Translations under genes and position numbers: made by a program
DNA from: Aquimarina pacifica
GTDB taxonomy: Bacteria; Bacteroidota; Bacteroidia; Flavobacteriales; Flavobacteriaceae
Direction of reading: 5' to 3'
Length of the DNA stretch: 64,000 bases
NCBI RefSeq assembly: GCF_000520955.1
Contig: NZ_JACC01000008.1
Span: 1-64,000 of the forward strand
Shown: in pieces, positions 47,955 through 57,431 of the stretch
How the letters are laid out: each line of letters starts with the position of its first letter
Numbering within the stretch: position 1 is the first letter of the stretch
The notes under the pieces: model-generated
The model's database searches: none
Told to the model about the DNA's origin: nothing
Seen by the model: the letters and a program-made list of their open reading frames with translations, nothing else

Positions 47955-48781
47955 CCATTTTGGTTTTTATATTCACCCAATATTTTTAATCCTAATGCCA
48001 TTATTTTTAATATAGAAATGGCTTTTTCGTACTCAGAATAATCCTTAAAAGTCACATCTACAAAGAAAGAATATTTCCAAGGCATATCAATAACTGGCAA
48101 TGATTGAATTTTGGTTAAATTAAGATTACAATCACTCATAACATTTAATACCGTTGCAAGACTCCCTCTTTTATGATCTACCATAAATTTTAATGAGGCC
48201 TTGTTTATTTCTTCTTTCGGCACTCCTGAATCTTCGCGAGTATTTAAAATAAAAAAACGAGTACTATTTGTTTTAATGGTTTGAATCTCTCTTTCCAAAA
48301 CATCCAAATTATAAATATTTGCTGCAGTCTCACCTGCTACCGCTGCTACCCCTGATAATTTTTGTTCATAAATTCTCTTCGCCACATCAGCCGTATCCGC
48401 ATCTTCTACCAACTTAATATGTGGATGTTTTCTAAAAAAATCCTTGCATTGTAACAAAGCCATCGGATGAGAATACACTTCTTTGATATCACTAATTTTT
48501 TGCCCCGCTAATGCCATTAAACAGTGGTGAATTGGCAAAAAATACTCACCACTAATAGTCAAGTTATGCTCATCTACGTATGCATAATTAGGGATAATTG
48601 ACCCTGCAATAGAGTTCTCTATCGCCATTACTGCATCTGTACTCTTTTTCCCCTCTAAGCTATTAACTAATTCTAAAAACGACATACACTCATCAACTAC
48701 TACATCTTCTCCAAAATATGCCTGAGCAACCCCATGATGATACGACCCCCTTACTCCTTGTATAGCTACTTTTTGTTTCAA
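47951..48781 (-). CDS. pheA: Prephenate dehydratase PheA
   Basis: Prephenate to phenylpyruvate, the phenylalanine branch. The domain starts VAIQGVRGSYHHGVAQAYF, with AIENSIAGSI and the catalytic NSTRFFIL; an ACT regulatory domain follows from about residue 195 (RGSLATVLNVMSDCNLNLTKIQSLP). There is no chorismate mutase domain; that function is on the last gene. The start is TTG (TTGAAACAAAAAGTA), since a stop lies in frame three codons upstream. It is the first structural gene after the Phe/Tyr attenuator. Confidence 0.95.
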   Translation of the reverse strand: MKQKVAIQGVRGSYHHGVAQAYFGEDVVVDECMSFLELVNSLEGKKSTDAVMAIENSIAGSIIPNYAYVDEHNLTISGEYFLPIHHCLMALAGQKISDIKEVYSHPMALLQCKDFFRKHPHIKLVEDADTADVAKRIYEQKLSGVAAVAGETAANIYNLDVLEREIQTIKTNSTRFFILNTREDSGVPKEEINKASLKFMVDHKRGSLATVLNVMSDCNLNLTKIQSLPVIDMPWKYSFFVDVTFKDYSEYEKAISILKIMALGLKILGEYKNQNG

Positions 48782-48857
48782 CTGTTTTTATTTTTTATTT
48801 AAGCTTTTACTATTTTCATTTCATTTTCTCTTGAATCAATATTGCCAGAGAAAAGGC

Positions 48858-48888
48858 AAAAAAAAATCCCGACTTTTAAATCGGGATT
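48858..48888 (-). terminator. Attenuator terminator hairpin of the pheA operon
   Basis: On the minus strand AATCCCGA pairs with TCGGGATT (8-bp stem, eight-base loop) and runs straight into nine T. It lies between the leader peptide and pheA, so it would cut the transcript before the operon. Its 5' arm can also pair with the segment after the leader stop codon. Confidence 0.85.
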
Positions 48889-48929
48889 CTATTTTATAAA
48901 TTCTATTTATTTACTTACATAGCGATCCC
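48883..48929 (-). promoter_or_regulatory. Antiterminator of the pheA attenuator
   Basis: GGGATCGCTAT (48929-48919, right after the leader stop codon) can pair with ATAGAATCCC (48892-48883): GGGAT with ATCCC and CTAT with ATAG around a small internal loop. This sequesters the 5' arm of the terminator. A ribosome stalled at the Phe/Tyr codons leaves this segment free; a ribosome reaching the stop codon covers it and lets the terminator form. Confidence 0.7.
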
Positions 48930-48992
48930 TTACTTCCTTTTAAAATAAAAGAAGAAAAAGTAAAATCGGTTAAAAGCAAATAAATTGATCAT
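48930..48992 (-). CDS. Phe/Tyr-rich leader peptide of the pheA operon
   Basis: A 20-codon open frame with ATG at 48992 and TAA at 48930: MINLFAFNRFYFFFFYFKRK. It has eight Phe and two Tyr codons, six of the Phe and both Tyr in one block. Together with the antiterminator and terminator downstream it is a complete attenuation leader: shortage of charged tRNA-Phe (or Tyr) stalls translation and lets transcription into pheA, aminotransferase, tyrA and DAHP synthase-mutase. It is too short for automatic gene callers. The pattern is like the pheA leader of enterobacteria but the sequence is unrelated. Confidence 0.88.
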   Translation of the reverse strand: MINLFAFNRFYFFFFYFKRK

Positions 48993-49013
48993 TGTTGCAT
49001 TTTTAATACGCTG

Positions 49014-49021
49014 CTAAATTA
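49014..49021 (-). promoter_or_regulatory. Candidate -7 element of the pheA operon
   Basis: TAATTTAG on the minus strand differs by one base from TAnnTTTG and lies 21 bases before the leader ATG. No clear -33 TTG is seen. The rest of the gap up to 49306 holds only a 12-bp palindrome (49173-49184). Confidence 0.35.
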
Positions 49022-49306
49022 GGTAAAACTATTGCTATTCTAAATAATTTTTATTTCTTTTTCATCAATAAACAAGTATTATCATGGATTTTTTAAATTT
49101 TAAGTCTAATTCTTAAAATATTCTAAGCAAAAGCCATATAACACTAAGAATTTTCTACAATACACAACACTAACAAACGTTTGTCAACTCTATATCAAAC
49201 ACTTATACAGACAAACTAAGGTGAAAATCATCTGCAATACGGGTATATTTTATCAATACATTTCTTATTAAAGCATATACCTCCCTAATTTCGGTTAATC
49301 ATTACT

Positions 49307-50497
49307 TTATGATATAACTCCCATCGATTTACCTACGCTTATAAAAGCAGCAATTGCCTTTTCTAAATGACTTTGAGTATGAGCAGCAGAAAGTTGTACT
49401 CTAATTCTAGCTTTTCCTTGTGGTACTACGGGAAAGAAAAAACCAATCACATAAATTCCTTCTTTAAGTAATTTTGCCGCAAACTCCTGCGCTACTTTAG
49501 CATCATAAAGCATTATTGGAACAATAGGATGCTCCCCTTTAATGATATCAAATCCTGCCTCGGTCATTTTTGACCTAAAATACTTTGTATTTTTTTCGAG
49601 AGTGTCTCTAAGTATTGTTGAAGTCTCTAACATGTCTAATACTTTAATTGACGCACCAACAATAGATGGTGCCAGCGTATTAGAAAACAAATATGGCCTT
49701 GAACGTTGCCTCAACATAGCTACAATTTCTTTTCTGGCAGCCGTAAAGCCTCCTGATGCACCACCTAAAGCCTTACCATAGGTTCCGGTAATAATATCTA
49801 TTCGGCCCATTACATTACGAAACTCATGTGAACCTCGCCCTGTTTTTCCTAAAAAGCCTGTCGAATGGCACTCATCTACCATCACCATAGCTTTAAATTG
49901 ATCTGCTAGATCGCATATTTTATCTAATTGCGCAATTGTTCCATCCATAGAAAAGGACCCGTCAGTTACAATAAGTATTCTTCTAGCTCCTTGGGCCATC
50001 TCTAACTGTTTCTTAAGGTCAACCATATTATTATGCTCATACCTAAACCGTTTAGCTTTACATAACCTAACACCATCAATAATAGAAGCATGATTTAATG
50101 CATCAGATATAATAGCATCCTGGGCACCAAGAATTGGCTCAAAAACTCCTCCATTTGCGTCGAACGCAGCGGCATAGAGAATACAATCTTCCATTCCTAA
50201 AAAGGCTGCTGTCTTGTGCTCTAATTCTTTATGGATATCTTGAGTACCACAAATAAACCGTACCGATGACAATCCAAATCCATGAGAGTCGATAGCCTTT
50301 TTACCGGCTTCTATAATATCAGGATGTGTAGAAAGTCCTAGATAATTATTTGCACAAAAATTTAGAACGTCCTTAGTACCAACAGTATCAATTTTGGCTC
50401 CTTGAGGTGTTGTAATAACCCGCTCTGTTTTATACAATCCTGCTTGTTTTATTTCTGCAAGCTCTTTTTGCATATTTTCTTTGATAGCTGAAAACAT
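49307..50497 (-). CDS. kbl: 2-amino-3-ketobutyrate CoA ligase (glycine C-acetyltransferase)
   Basis: PLP enzyme splitting 2-amino-3-oxobutyrate with CoA into glycine and acetyl-CoA. Alpha-oxoamine synthase features: [40 protein letters not shown] and the Schiff-base Lys in [13 protein letters not shown]. Length 396 matches Kbl. It follows the threonine dehydrogenase gene by 46 bases, so the two complete threonine-to-glycine degradation. Confidence 0.95.
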   Translation of the reverse strand: MFSAIKENMQKELAEIKQAGLYKTERVITTPQGAKIDTVGTKDVLNFCANNYLGLSTHPDIIEAGKKAIDSHGFGLSSVRFICGTQDIHKELEHKTAAFLGMEDCILYAAAFDANGGVFEPILGAQDAIISDALNHASIIDGVRLCKAKRFRYEHNNMVDLKKQLEMAQGARRILIVTDGSFSMDGTIAQLDKICDLADQFKAMVMVDECHSTGFLGKTGRGSHEFRNVMGRIDIITGTYGKALGGASGGFTAARKEIVAMLRQRSRPYLFSNTLAPSIVGASIKVLDMLETSTILRDTLEKNTKYFRSKMTEAGFDIIKGEHPIVPIMLYDAKVAQEFAAKLLKEGIYVIGFFFPVVPQGKARIRVQLSAAHTQSHLEKAIAAFISVGKSMGVIS

Positions 50498-50543
50498 ATT
50501 TTTTTTGTTTTGATTGTTATTTTTTTTGAGATAGCATTATTCT

Positions 50544-51518
50544 TTATACCGATAAAGACTCCAGACTCCTTATGTCTGTATGATAGTAATTTCTCAATTT
50601 TTTGATCATAATTTTTGCTATTTCTTCTAAGGAATATTGAGGTTTCCATCCCCAATCCTTTCTGGCCTTATCATCATCTATTGATTTTGGCCAAGTTGCC
50701 GCTATTTCCTGACGGAAATCTGGTTGGTAAGTCACTTCGAAATCAGGATATAATTTACGAATTTCATGAACTACTTCTTCTGGCGAAAAGCTTATTCCGG
50801 AAAGATTATATGAAGTTCTAACAGAAATATCAGTTTTGGGAACACTCATTATTTCTAAAGTTGCTCGTATAGCATCATCTATAAATAGCATTGGAAGCGT
50901 TGTGTCTTTTTTTAGAAAACATTGAAACTTTTTGTTTAGCACAGCTTTATGAAAAATATCTACTGCATAATCCGTAGTCCCTCCTCCTGGTAATGATTGA
51001 TACCCCACAATGCCTGGGTAGCGAATAGATCGTACATCAAGTCCATACTTATTAAAATAATAATTGCACCAGTTTTCTCCGGCAACTTTACTAATCCCAT
51101 ATACCGTGGTAGGATCAAGACTTACATTATTTGGCGTATTTTCTGCAGGAGCTCCTTGACCAAAAACAGCTATAGAACTAGGAAAAAAAACTTTATCAAG
51201 ATTATTTTTTCGCGCAACCTCTAGTACATTAAATAGTGTTTTCATATTTACTTGCCATGTTGCCAATGGATTTTCTTCTCCTTTTGCAGAAAGTATTGCC
51301 GCCAAATGATAAATCTGAGTAACCTTATACTTTATTACAACATCTTGGATTCTTGTCATATCTGTTGCATCAATTACTTCAAAAATATCTTCACTTTTAT
51401 TTTTGCAATAAACATCTGAAGAAATCACGTTTTTGACACCAAATGTGCGCCTTAATGCTTTTACCAATACAGAACCTAATTGACCATTTGCTCCTATTAC
51501 CAACACCATATTTTTCAT
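50544..51518 (-). CDS. L-threonine 3-dehydrogenase, short-chain (epimerase-like) type
   Basis: A 324-residue NAD-dependent extended SDR protein. The Rossmann loop GANGQLGSVL is at residues 9-18 and the catalytic YGISK (Tyr-x-x-x-Lys) near 140. Annotated generally as NAD-dependent epimerase, but flavobacterial threonine dehydrogenases belong to this group, and the partner kbl downstream makes L-threonine dehydrogenase much the best call. It would form 2-amino-3-oxobutyrate. Confidence 0.88.
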   Translation of the reverse strand: MKNMVLVIGANGQLGSVLVKALRRTFGVKNVISSDVYCKNKSEDIFEVIDATDMTRIQDVVIKYKVTQIYHLAAILSAKGEENPLATWQVNMKTLFNVLEVARKNNLDKVFFPSSIAVFGQGAPAENTPNNVSLDPTTVYGISKVAGENWCNYYFNKYGLDVRSIRYPGIVGYQSLPGGGTTDYAVDIFHKAVLNKKFQCFLKKDTTLPMLFIDDAIRATLEIMSVPKTDISVRTSYNLSGISFSPEEVVHEIRKLYPDFEVTYQPDFRQEIAATWPKSIDDDKARKDWGWKPQYSLEEIAKIMIKKLRNYYHTDIRSLESLSV

Positions 51519-51700
51519 AACATCTTAAAATTTTAACACTAAAAAGCTTTTTTCACTACTAAAATTACAAAACACCACTTTTAAAGCCAATTAAATAGAC
51601 TAATTAAGAAATAATTACTTTATATTATAAAATTTTAAGCTAAATTCACTTTTTAAAAACCAAAAAAATCAATAATACAGTAAATTTTACGCCTTAAATT

Positions 51701-52162
51701 ATGGAAGAATTAGACCATATCGATATTACAATCTTAAGATTGCTTCAGGAGGACGCTAAAAAAACTGCAAAGGAGATTGCAGCTATTCTCAATTTAACAT
51801 CTTCGCCCATCTATGAACGCATCCGCCGTCTAGAAAAACAGGGGTACATCAAAAAATATGTTGCCATCCTCGACAAAAAACTAATTGACAGATCAATAAC
51901 CACTATATGTCAAGTTTCTATGCGGTACCACAATGAAGCATTTATCGAAGACTTTGAGCAGCAAGTTCAAAAGTTACAAGAAGTACAAGAATGTTACCAC
52001 ATGGCAGGCCAAGTAGATTTCATATTAAAAATTCACACCAAAAGCTTAGAGGAATATCATGATTTTATCAAGACAAAACTTTCGAAAATTGAAAATATAG
52101 GTGTTTTGAATAGTACTTTTGTCCTTAAAGAAATTAAGCATACTTCAGAGTTTTTTATTTGA
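51701..52162 (+). CDS. Lrp/AsnC family transcriptional regulator
   Basis: A 153-residue regulator with N-terminal helix-turn-helix (DITILRLLQEDAKKTAKEIAAILNLTSSPIYERIRRLEKQGYI, about 7-50) and a C-terminal RAM/ACT-like effector domain (CYHMAGQVDFILKI). It is divergent from the threonine dehydrogenase gene with 182 bases between, so local control of tdh-kbl in response to an amino acid is likely but not shown. The spacer is very AT-rich, without an obvious operator. Confidence 0.93.
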   Translation: MEELDHIDITILRLLQEDAKKTAKEIAAILNLTSSPIYERIRRLEKQGYIKKYVAILDKKLIDRSITTICQVSMRYHNEAFIEDFEQQVQKLQEVQECYHMAGQVDFILKIHTKSLEEYHDFIKTKLSKIENIGVLNSTFVLKEIKHTSEFFI

Positions 52163-52316
52163 TCAATCCTCTATAAAAACTCAATGCATAAATAAAACAC
52201 TTAAAAACAAATAGTTACGCAAACAAAAACAGCATTAAAAAACCCCAAACAACCCCATATCGTCTTAGACTAAAATCATTTTTATTTCTTTACTCTACAA
52301 TAAATTTTGAATTATG

Positions 52317-52324
52317 TACTTTTG
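52317..52324 (+). promoter_or_regulatory. gldA -7 promoter element
   Basis: TACTTTTG matches TAnnTTTG and lies 28 bases before the gldA ATG. No TTG at the expected -33 distance is clear. Confidence 0.5.
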
Positions 52325-52352
52325 ATAATGAATAGTTTTTACTCGATGATGT

Positions 52353-53246
52353 ATGTCAATTTCAGTTTCTAATATTTCTAAGCTTTATAAGGATCAAAAA
52401 GCACTTACTTCGATTTCATTCGAAATTACAAAAGGAGAGATTGTTGGTTTTTTGGGTCCAAATGGTGCCGGTAAGTCGACATTAATGAAAATCCTAACAA
52501 CATACATTGCTCCTTCAGAAGGCACGGCCCTAGTAAATAATTTTGATATTGATGCCAATCCAATTGATGTACAAAAGAGTATTGGGTATTTGCCTGAGCA
52601 CAATCCTTTATATCTAGAAATGTATGTTCGTGAATATTTAAAATTCAATGCCCAAGTATATAAGATTAGTGCACCGAGAATAGAAGAAGTTATAGAATTA
52701 ACTGGACTCACCCTCGAAGCTAATAAAAAAATCAGCCAACTATCAAAAGGATATCGACAACGTGTCGGTTTGGCCTGCGCATTACTTCATGATCCTCAGA
52801 TCTTAATTTTAGATGAACCCACCACAGGTTTAGATCCTAACCAATTAGTAGAAATAAGAGAACTCATCAAATCGGTAGGTAAAGAAAAAACAGTATTTCT
52901 TTCTACTCATATTCTGCAAGAAGTAGAAGCGATGTGTGATCGTGTAATTATCATTAATAAGGGTACTATTGTTGCAGATAAGAATCTTTCTTCTTTAAAC
53001 ACAGAGACTGAACAAATCATTGAAGTAGAATTTGATTACCGAGTTGAAGACGCTTTTCTTATGAAACTACCCAATGTTGTAGCAGTAAAAAACACACATA
53101 ACTTTACGTACCTGATTACCTTTAGCACTTCCATTGATATGCGCCCAAAAGTATTTGATTTTGCCCATGATCATGAGTTAAAGATATTACAGCTGTCAAG
53201 AAAAAATAAGAATTTAGAAAGTTTATTCAGAGAATTAACAACATAA
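52353..53246 (+). CDS. gldA: Gliding motility ABC transporter ATP-binding protein GldA
   Basis: ATPase subunit of the GldAFG transporter needed for gliding in some flavobacteria. Walker A GPNGAGKST is at residues 35-43, the signature LSKGYRQR near 137 and Walker B LILDEPTTGLDP near 152-163. The length (297) and C-terminal domain (VEFDYRVEDAFLMKLPNVV..) fit GldA rather than other transporters. gldF and gldG, the membrane subunits, are not in the window, as in F. johnsoniae where they are separate. Confidence 0.9.
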   Translation: MSISVSNISKLYKDQKALTSISFEITKGEIVGFLGPNGAGKSTLMKILTTYIAPSEGTALVNNFDIDANPIDVQKSIGYLPEHNPLYLEMYVREYLKFNAQVYKISAPRIEEVIELTGLTLEANKKISQLSKGYRQRVGLACALLHDPQILILDEPTTGLDPNQLVEIRELIKSVGKEKTVFLSTHILQEVEAMCDRVIIINKGTIVADKNLSSLNTETEQIIEVEFDYRVEDAFLMKLPNVVAVKNTHNFTYLITFSTSIDMRPKVFDFAHDHELKILQLSRKNKNLESLFRELTT

Positions 53247-53252
53247 AGGCTG

Positions 53253-53657
53253 TTAACTTGCATTTTCAAAATCATAAAGAATTTCTTTGATTTTTTCTAC
53301 TGTAACTGGTTTAACAATATAGTCTCTCACATTTTCATAAGATTTAGCTCTAAGCACATCTTCTGAATCAACAGACGAAGAGACAATATAAATTACTATC
53401 TTTTTTTGATAGACAACTTTCATAAACTCTTCAAGAAATTGCCATCCATCCAACACTGGCATATTAAGATCTAATAGAATAACATCTGGTAATTCCTGAT
53501 TATTTTCTATTATTGCTATTAACTCATTCAAAGCTTCTCTTCCATTTCTAAAAACAAGTGTTTTATTACAAAAACCTGTTAATTCCATTATTTTGGTCAT
53601 ACCAAAAACATAAATAGAATCATCATCAATGATACAAGCGGTATCAATTTTTCTCAT
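53253..53657 (-). CDS. Single-domain response regulator
   Basis: A 134-residue receiver alone. The acidic cluster is in CIIDDDSIY, the phospho-acceptor Asp in VILLDLNMPVLDGWQF, the Ser/Thr switch in YIVSSSVDSED and the Lys in YIVKPVTVEK, all canonical. The frame extends to 53693, but MRKIDTACIIDDD at 53657 is the natural start. It overlaps the end of the five-PAS kinase by 14 bases, so it is surely the kinase's partner and passes the signal by protein contact. Confidence 0.92.
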   Translation of the reverse strand: MRKIDTACIIDDDSIYVFGMTKIMELTGFCNKTLVFRNGREALNELIAIIENNQELPDVILLDLNMPVLDGWQFLEEFMKVVYQKKIVIYIVSSSVDSEDVLRAKSYENVRDYIVKPVTVEKIKEILYDFENAS

Positions 53658-56373
53658 ATTGCATATAAATTTTAAAAGTAGTTCCAAAATCAACTTTACT
53701 TTCTACTTCAATTCGACCATCGATTGCCTCAACTTGATTTTTGGTTATAAACAATCCTATTCCTCTTGATTTTTCTATATTCGGATGAAACGTTTTATAC
53801 ATACCAAACAACTTAGCTCCATGTTTGTTCAAATCAATACCCAATCCATTATCCTCTATACTTAGCTCAACCTCTTCTCTTTTTATGCTAGCCCTTAATT
53901 TTACGTAACTATCTCTTTTGGGTGAGTGATACTTAATCCCATTAGTAATAAAGTTAAGCAATATACTATCGAGATATGCAGGAATAGCCATAACCTGGAT
54001 ATCCGTATCCACTTCATTTTCAATAGACACATTAGACTCTAATGCAATCGCCGATATACTCTGTACAACTTCATCTATGGCTTTTTTTAAATGGATGGGC
54101 ACTAAATTTTGTTCTAAAGAGGTATTGATTGAGACAACCTCATTTAAATGGGAAATGGTTTCAGAAAGGTTTTTGGAGGCAGTTCTAAAAAGCTGCATAA
54201 TCTCATTATTTTCGATTTCAGGGTTTTCCTGAATATACAGATCCAATAGCATTTCAAAATTACCAGAATGAGACTTCAGGTTGTGAGATACAATATGTGC
54301 GAAATTTTTGAGTCTTCTGTTCTGATCTTCTGCGACTTCTAATAATGATTTTAATTCTTTTTCTGCTTTTTTAATCTCACTAATATCAGTTGCAACACTT
54401 AGATAACCAATAATTTCATCATTTTCTTTTATCGTAGATACTGTTAATTGAACAGGAAAACCTGTACCATCCTTACGCATATGAGTCCATTCTTTAGTCT
54501 CATATTCTTTTTCATTTGCGCATATAAAAACTTCAAAACCTTTTACAGGACGGTTTAATAAAATTGATAGTTCTTTTTCTCGTTCCTTTAATTCATCTGC
54601 ATTAAACAATATCTCGAAAGGCTTCTTAAACATCACTTCTTCCTTGGTATACCCCAATAAATTTTCTGCCCCTCTATTAAAAGTGGTAATCACACCGCTT
54701 TTATCGGCTCCAATAATTGATACTTTGGTAATATCATCTATTATATTTTCTAATTTGGTAATCGCTTCCTCTAATTTTTGCCTAGCAACAATCTTATGAC
54801 TAATATCCAAAATTTGGGCTATACAATATGCGGGCGCACCATTTTCATCCTTGATAATAGAGGTCGAAAAGTTTACATAAACTATTTCTCCATTCTTATG
54901 AATACATTTTTTTTCTGCATTACTATACAGTCGTTCTCCCTTAAAGTGCATTTTGTATAAGTCATGACTCAATTTTATATCATCAGAATGAATAATATCT
55001 GTAAAAGACATGTTTGTTAACTCACTACTGGTATACCCTAACATGTTACAAAGTTGATAATTCACTTTAGTAAACCCACCTTTATCATCCATCATCGCCA
55101 TACCAATTGCAGCATTCTCAAAGTTTCTTCTAAAAACCTCTTCACTCATTCGTAAACGAGTTTCTACCTCTTTAATTCGAGTTATATCTGCTGTATATAT
55201 TATAACTCCCCCAATTTTATCATCATCAGTATACCAGGGGCGTAACTCCCAAGTAAGCCATTGTACTGATCCATCTAATCGTTCAAAACGATATTCATCA
55301 CTTTTTAACACCTTCCCTTTAAGCCCTTCTTGATGATCTGCTTTCCACTTATCATTTATTTCTGGAAAAACATCATAATGTGATTTTCCTATAATATCTT
55401 TATCTTTAATATTGTAAGTTTCGAACCACTTAAGAGAGGTTGCCAAATAACACATATTTGTATCAAACATCGCTATTGCAGTTGGTGCTTGCTCGATAAA
55501 AAGTCGATTTTTCTCGAATGCTTTTTTTAGTTTTGTTATTTCCTGATGTGAGCCTATCATCCATTCTGGTTTCCCCTCGCTATCCCAACTTACCACTTTT
55601 CCTTTATCTAAAATCCATACGTATTCCCCATTTTTATGCTTCATTCGTGCTTCACACTCATATACCGAAGTAACTTTATCAAAGTGATCTTGTAGAAGTT
55701 TATTTGACTTTTTCAAATCTTCAGGATGCGTATTTTTATTCCAAGTATCAATGGATAATGGATATAATTCTGTAAGTGTATACCCTATTATTTCTGCCCA
55801 ACGCTCATTGAAAATAATTTCGCCTGTCTGCACATTCCATTGCCAAGTACCTAAATCAGTTCCGTCAATAATATGCTGAAAATAGTTAATTTGTCTAAAT
55901 AACCTTTTTTTGGTTTTTTTGATTTTTGTAATGTCGAAGTGAGTCCCTAACATTCGTGTTGGTTTTCTGTTTTCATCTCGAATAATAAGCCCCCTACATC
56001 TGATCCAAACAGTATGCCCTAATTTATGTTTGTACCTTACAATCTGATCATAAGGATATGAAGGATCCTTAGAATGTTTGGCAAAATTTGCATATACTAA
56101 CTTGAGATCTTCTTCAAAAATTATATCCTGCCAAGCTGAGCTTTTGTGAGGCTTCTTGTTTGGATCATATCCCAATGTTATCCAAAATTTGGGGCTCATC
56201 CATTCATTATCAGGATCATTAAGATCCCAAAACCACAACCCATCTGTAGCGGCTTCCTGCAGAAAATCGAAAATTAAACTTTCACCTTTTATTAATGCAT
56301 ACAATTCTTTTTTTAGATAATGCTCTTCATTTTCCAAAGTAGAATCCACATCACTGCCTGTATATTCTTTCAT
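53644..56373 (-). CDS. Soluble multi-PAS sensor histidine kinase
   Basis: A 909-residue kinase without membrane segments. Five PAS/PAC units in series (about 30-155, 165-285, 290-405, 410-540 and 545-670) are followed by a phosphotransfer helix with H-box AHIVSHNLKSHSGNF (near 690) and the ATPase domain (N-box FITNGIKYHS, G1 IEDNGLGID, G2 SRGIGLFI). The HNLKS form of the H-box is frequent in Bacteroidota PAS kinases. It probably senses cytoplasmic redox, light or small ligands; no cofactor ligand can be pinned down. Its product phosphorylates the single-domain regulator that follows. Confidence 0.9.
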   Translation of the reverse strand: MKEYTGSDVDSTLENEEHYLKKELYALIKGESLIFDFLQEAATDGLWFWDLNDPDNEWMSPKFWITLGYDPNKKPHKSSAWQDIIFEEDLKLVYANFAKHSKDPSYPYDQIVRYKHKLGHTVWIRCRGLIIRDENRKPTRMLGTHFDITKIKKTKKRLFRQINYFQHIIDGTDLGTWQWNVQTGEIIFNERWAEIIGYTLTELYPLSIDTWNKNTHPEDLKKSNKLLQDHFDKVTSVYECEARMKHKNGEYVWILDKGKVVSWDSEGKPEWMIGSHQEITKLKKAFEKNRLFIEQAPTAIAMFDTNMCYLATSLKWFETYNIKDKDIIGKSHYDVFPEINDKWKADHQEGLKGKVLKSDEYRFERLDGSVQWLTWELRPWYTDDDKIGGVIIYTADITRIKEVETRLRMSEEVFRRNFENAAIGMAMMDDKGGFTKVNYQLCNMLGYTSSELTNMSFTDIIHSDDIKLSHDLYKMHFKGERLYSNAEKKCIHKNGEIVYVNFSTSIIKDENGAPAYCIAQILDISHKIVARQKLEEAITKLENIIDDITKVSIIGADKSGVITTFNRGAENLLGYTKEEVMFKKPFEILFNADELKEREKELSILLNRPVKGFEVFICANEKEYETKEWTHMRKDGTGFPVQLTVSTIKENDEIIGYLSVATDISEIKKAEKELKSLLEVAEDQNRRLKNFAHIVSHNLKSHSGNFEMLLDLYIQENPEIENNEIMQLFRTASKNLSETISHLNEVVSINTSLEQNLVPIHLKKAIDEVVQSISAIALESNVSIENEVDTDIQVMAIPAYLDSILLNFITNGIKYHSPKRDSYVKLRASIKREEVELSIEDNGLGIDLNKHGAKLFGMYKTFHPNIEKSRGIGLFITKNQVEAIDGRIEVESKVDFGTTFKIYMQYEKN

Positions 56374-56672
56374 AATTCTATATTTTGGGGTATAAAAAAA
56401 AGGAAGTCAGTCACTGATTAAGTAACATTTCAATTTAAGAATTCTAAACAACATACAACAGGAACAAAACCTCAATATTATTACGGAATAACACCCTGAT
56501 TACAAAGGTGTTAAAACTAAAAATTACGTTAAAATCCCCTTAATTCTATTTCTTCGAAGCTTGCTAATACTACAAAAATAAATTCATATCCATTCTTAGA
56601 ATTTATAACTATCAAAAAAATGTATGGGTTTTAAACTAATTTCAAATTAAGTAGTAATTAATACAATTGGTA
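56374..56672. other. Spacer with candidate kinase promoter
   Basis: AT-rich gap. TATTTTTG on the minus strand (56580-56573) fits the -7 consensus about 200 bases before the kinase ATG. Nothing else is seen. Confidence 0.35.
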
Positions 56673-57419
56673 TTACCAAAACAGTAAACTACCCGTAAAA
56701 AATTCCTCTACCTCTATCACAGATGGTTTGTTTGTCGAAATGACATCTCCCGTACTGCGTATCTCTCCTCGAATTGATAGCTGAGGGTTTACAATAATCT
56801 TATTAGTACCTCGGTGGTATATTTGAACATTTTCTGCAATTAGATTATCGCCTTCAAATCTTCCCGTACCAGAAAAAAAGGCAACGTTCAGATTATTTAC
56901 TTCTCCGGTAAGAAAAAAGGAAGTAATATTATTTCCTGAAATTCGCAAATTTTCACAGTTAACTTCTAAACTAAAAGTACCTGTAGTGGTACCTGTACTT
57001 TCTGTAAAATCTTCAGATTGCAGTAGTAATGATGGATAAGTTAATAGGCCATCAGATGAAATATCAAATTGTGTAGCACTTCTAATTTCTGTTATATTAG
57101 GAGAAGTTACAAAAATTTTAGTTTGATTTATCGCCCTAAAAAATGTACAATCGTTTGTATCACTAAGAACAAGTTGATCACCCTCTACTACTGCAGTAAC
57201 CTCATTTAGTAAATTATCACCAGTTTCTATACGCACAGAAGTTGTTTCTCCCTGCCTCAAAACAAGGGCCACATTAGAATTTACTAATATCCTTGTAAAA
57301 TCGGGAACCTCAACTTCTTTTTGAACGACATTACCTGTCCTTTGAAAGCAATCCGCGGCATTTTCTGAATCACAACCAAAAACGAATAGTATCAGAATAA
57401 CATAAATGACTTTGTGCAT
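56673..57419 (-). CDS. Head-GIN domain (DUF2807) lipoprotein
   Basis: A 248-residue lipoprotein: signal with lipobox VFGC near residue 16, then a right-handed beta-helix-like domain of the DUF2807 type (VPDFTRILVNSNVALVLRQGE.. VRIETGDNLLNEV). These are surface or periplasmic putative adhesins in Bacteroidota; function unknown. It lies 12 bases downstream of the PagL-like gene and is likely co-transcribed with it. Confidence 0.85.
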   Translation of the reverse strand: MHKVIYVILILFVFGCDSENAADCFQRTGNVVQKEVEVPDFTRILVNSNVALVLRQGETTSVRIETGDNLLNEVTAVVEGDQLVLSDTNDCTFFRAINQTKIFVTSPNITEIRSATQFDISSDGLLTYPSLLLQSEDFTESTGTTTGTFSLEVNCENLRISGNNITSFFLTGEVNNLNVAFFSGTGRFEGDNLIAENVQIYHRGTNKIIVNPQLSIRGEIRSTGDVISTNKPSVIEVEEFFTGSLLFW

Positions 57420-57431
57420 CGTATTGTTTTT

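Noticed and set aside
50449..50655. Minus-strand frame of 68 codons between tdh and kbl
   Set aside because: Lys-rich frame overlapping both neighbouring genes; no independent support.
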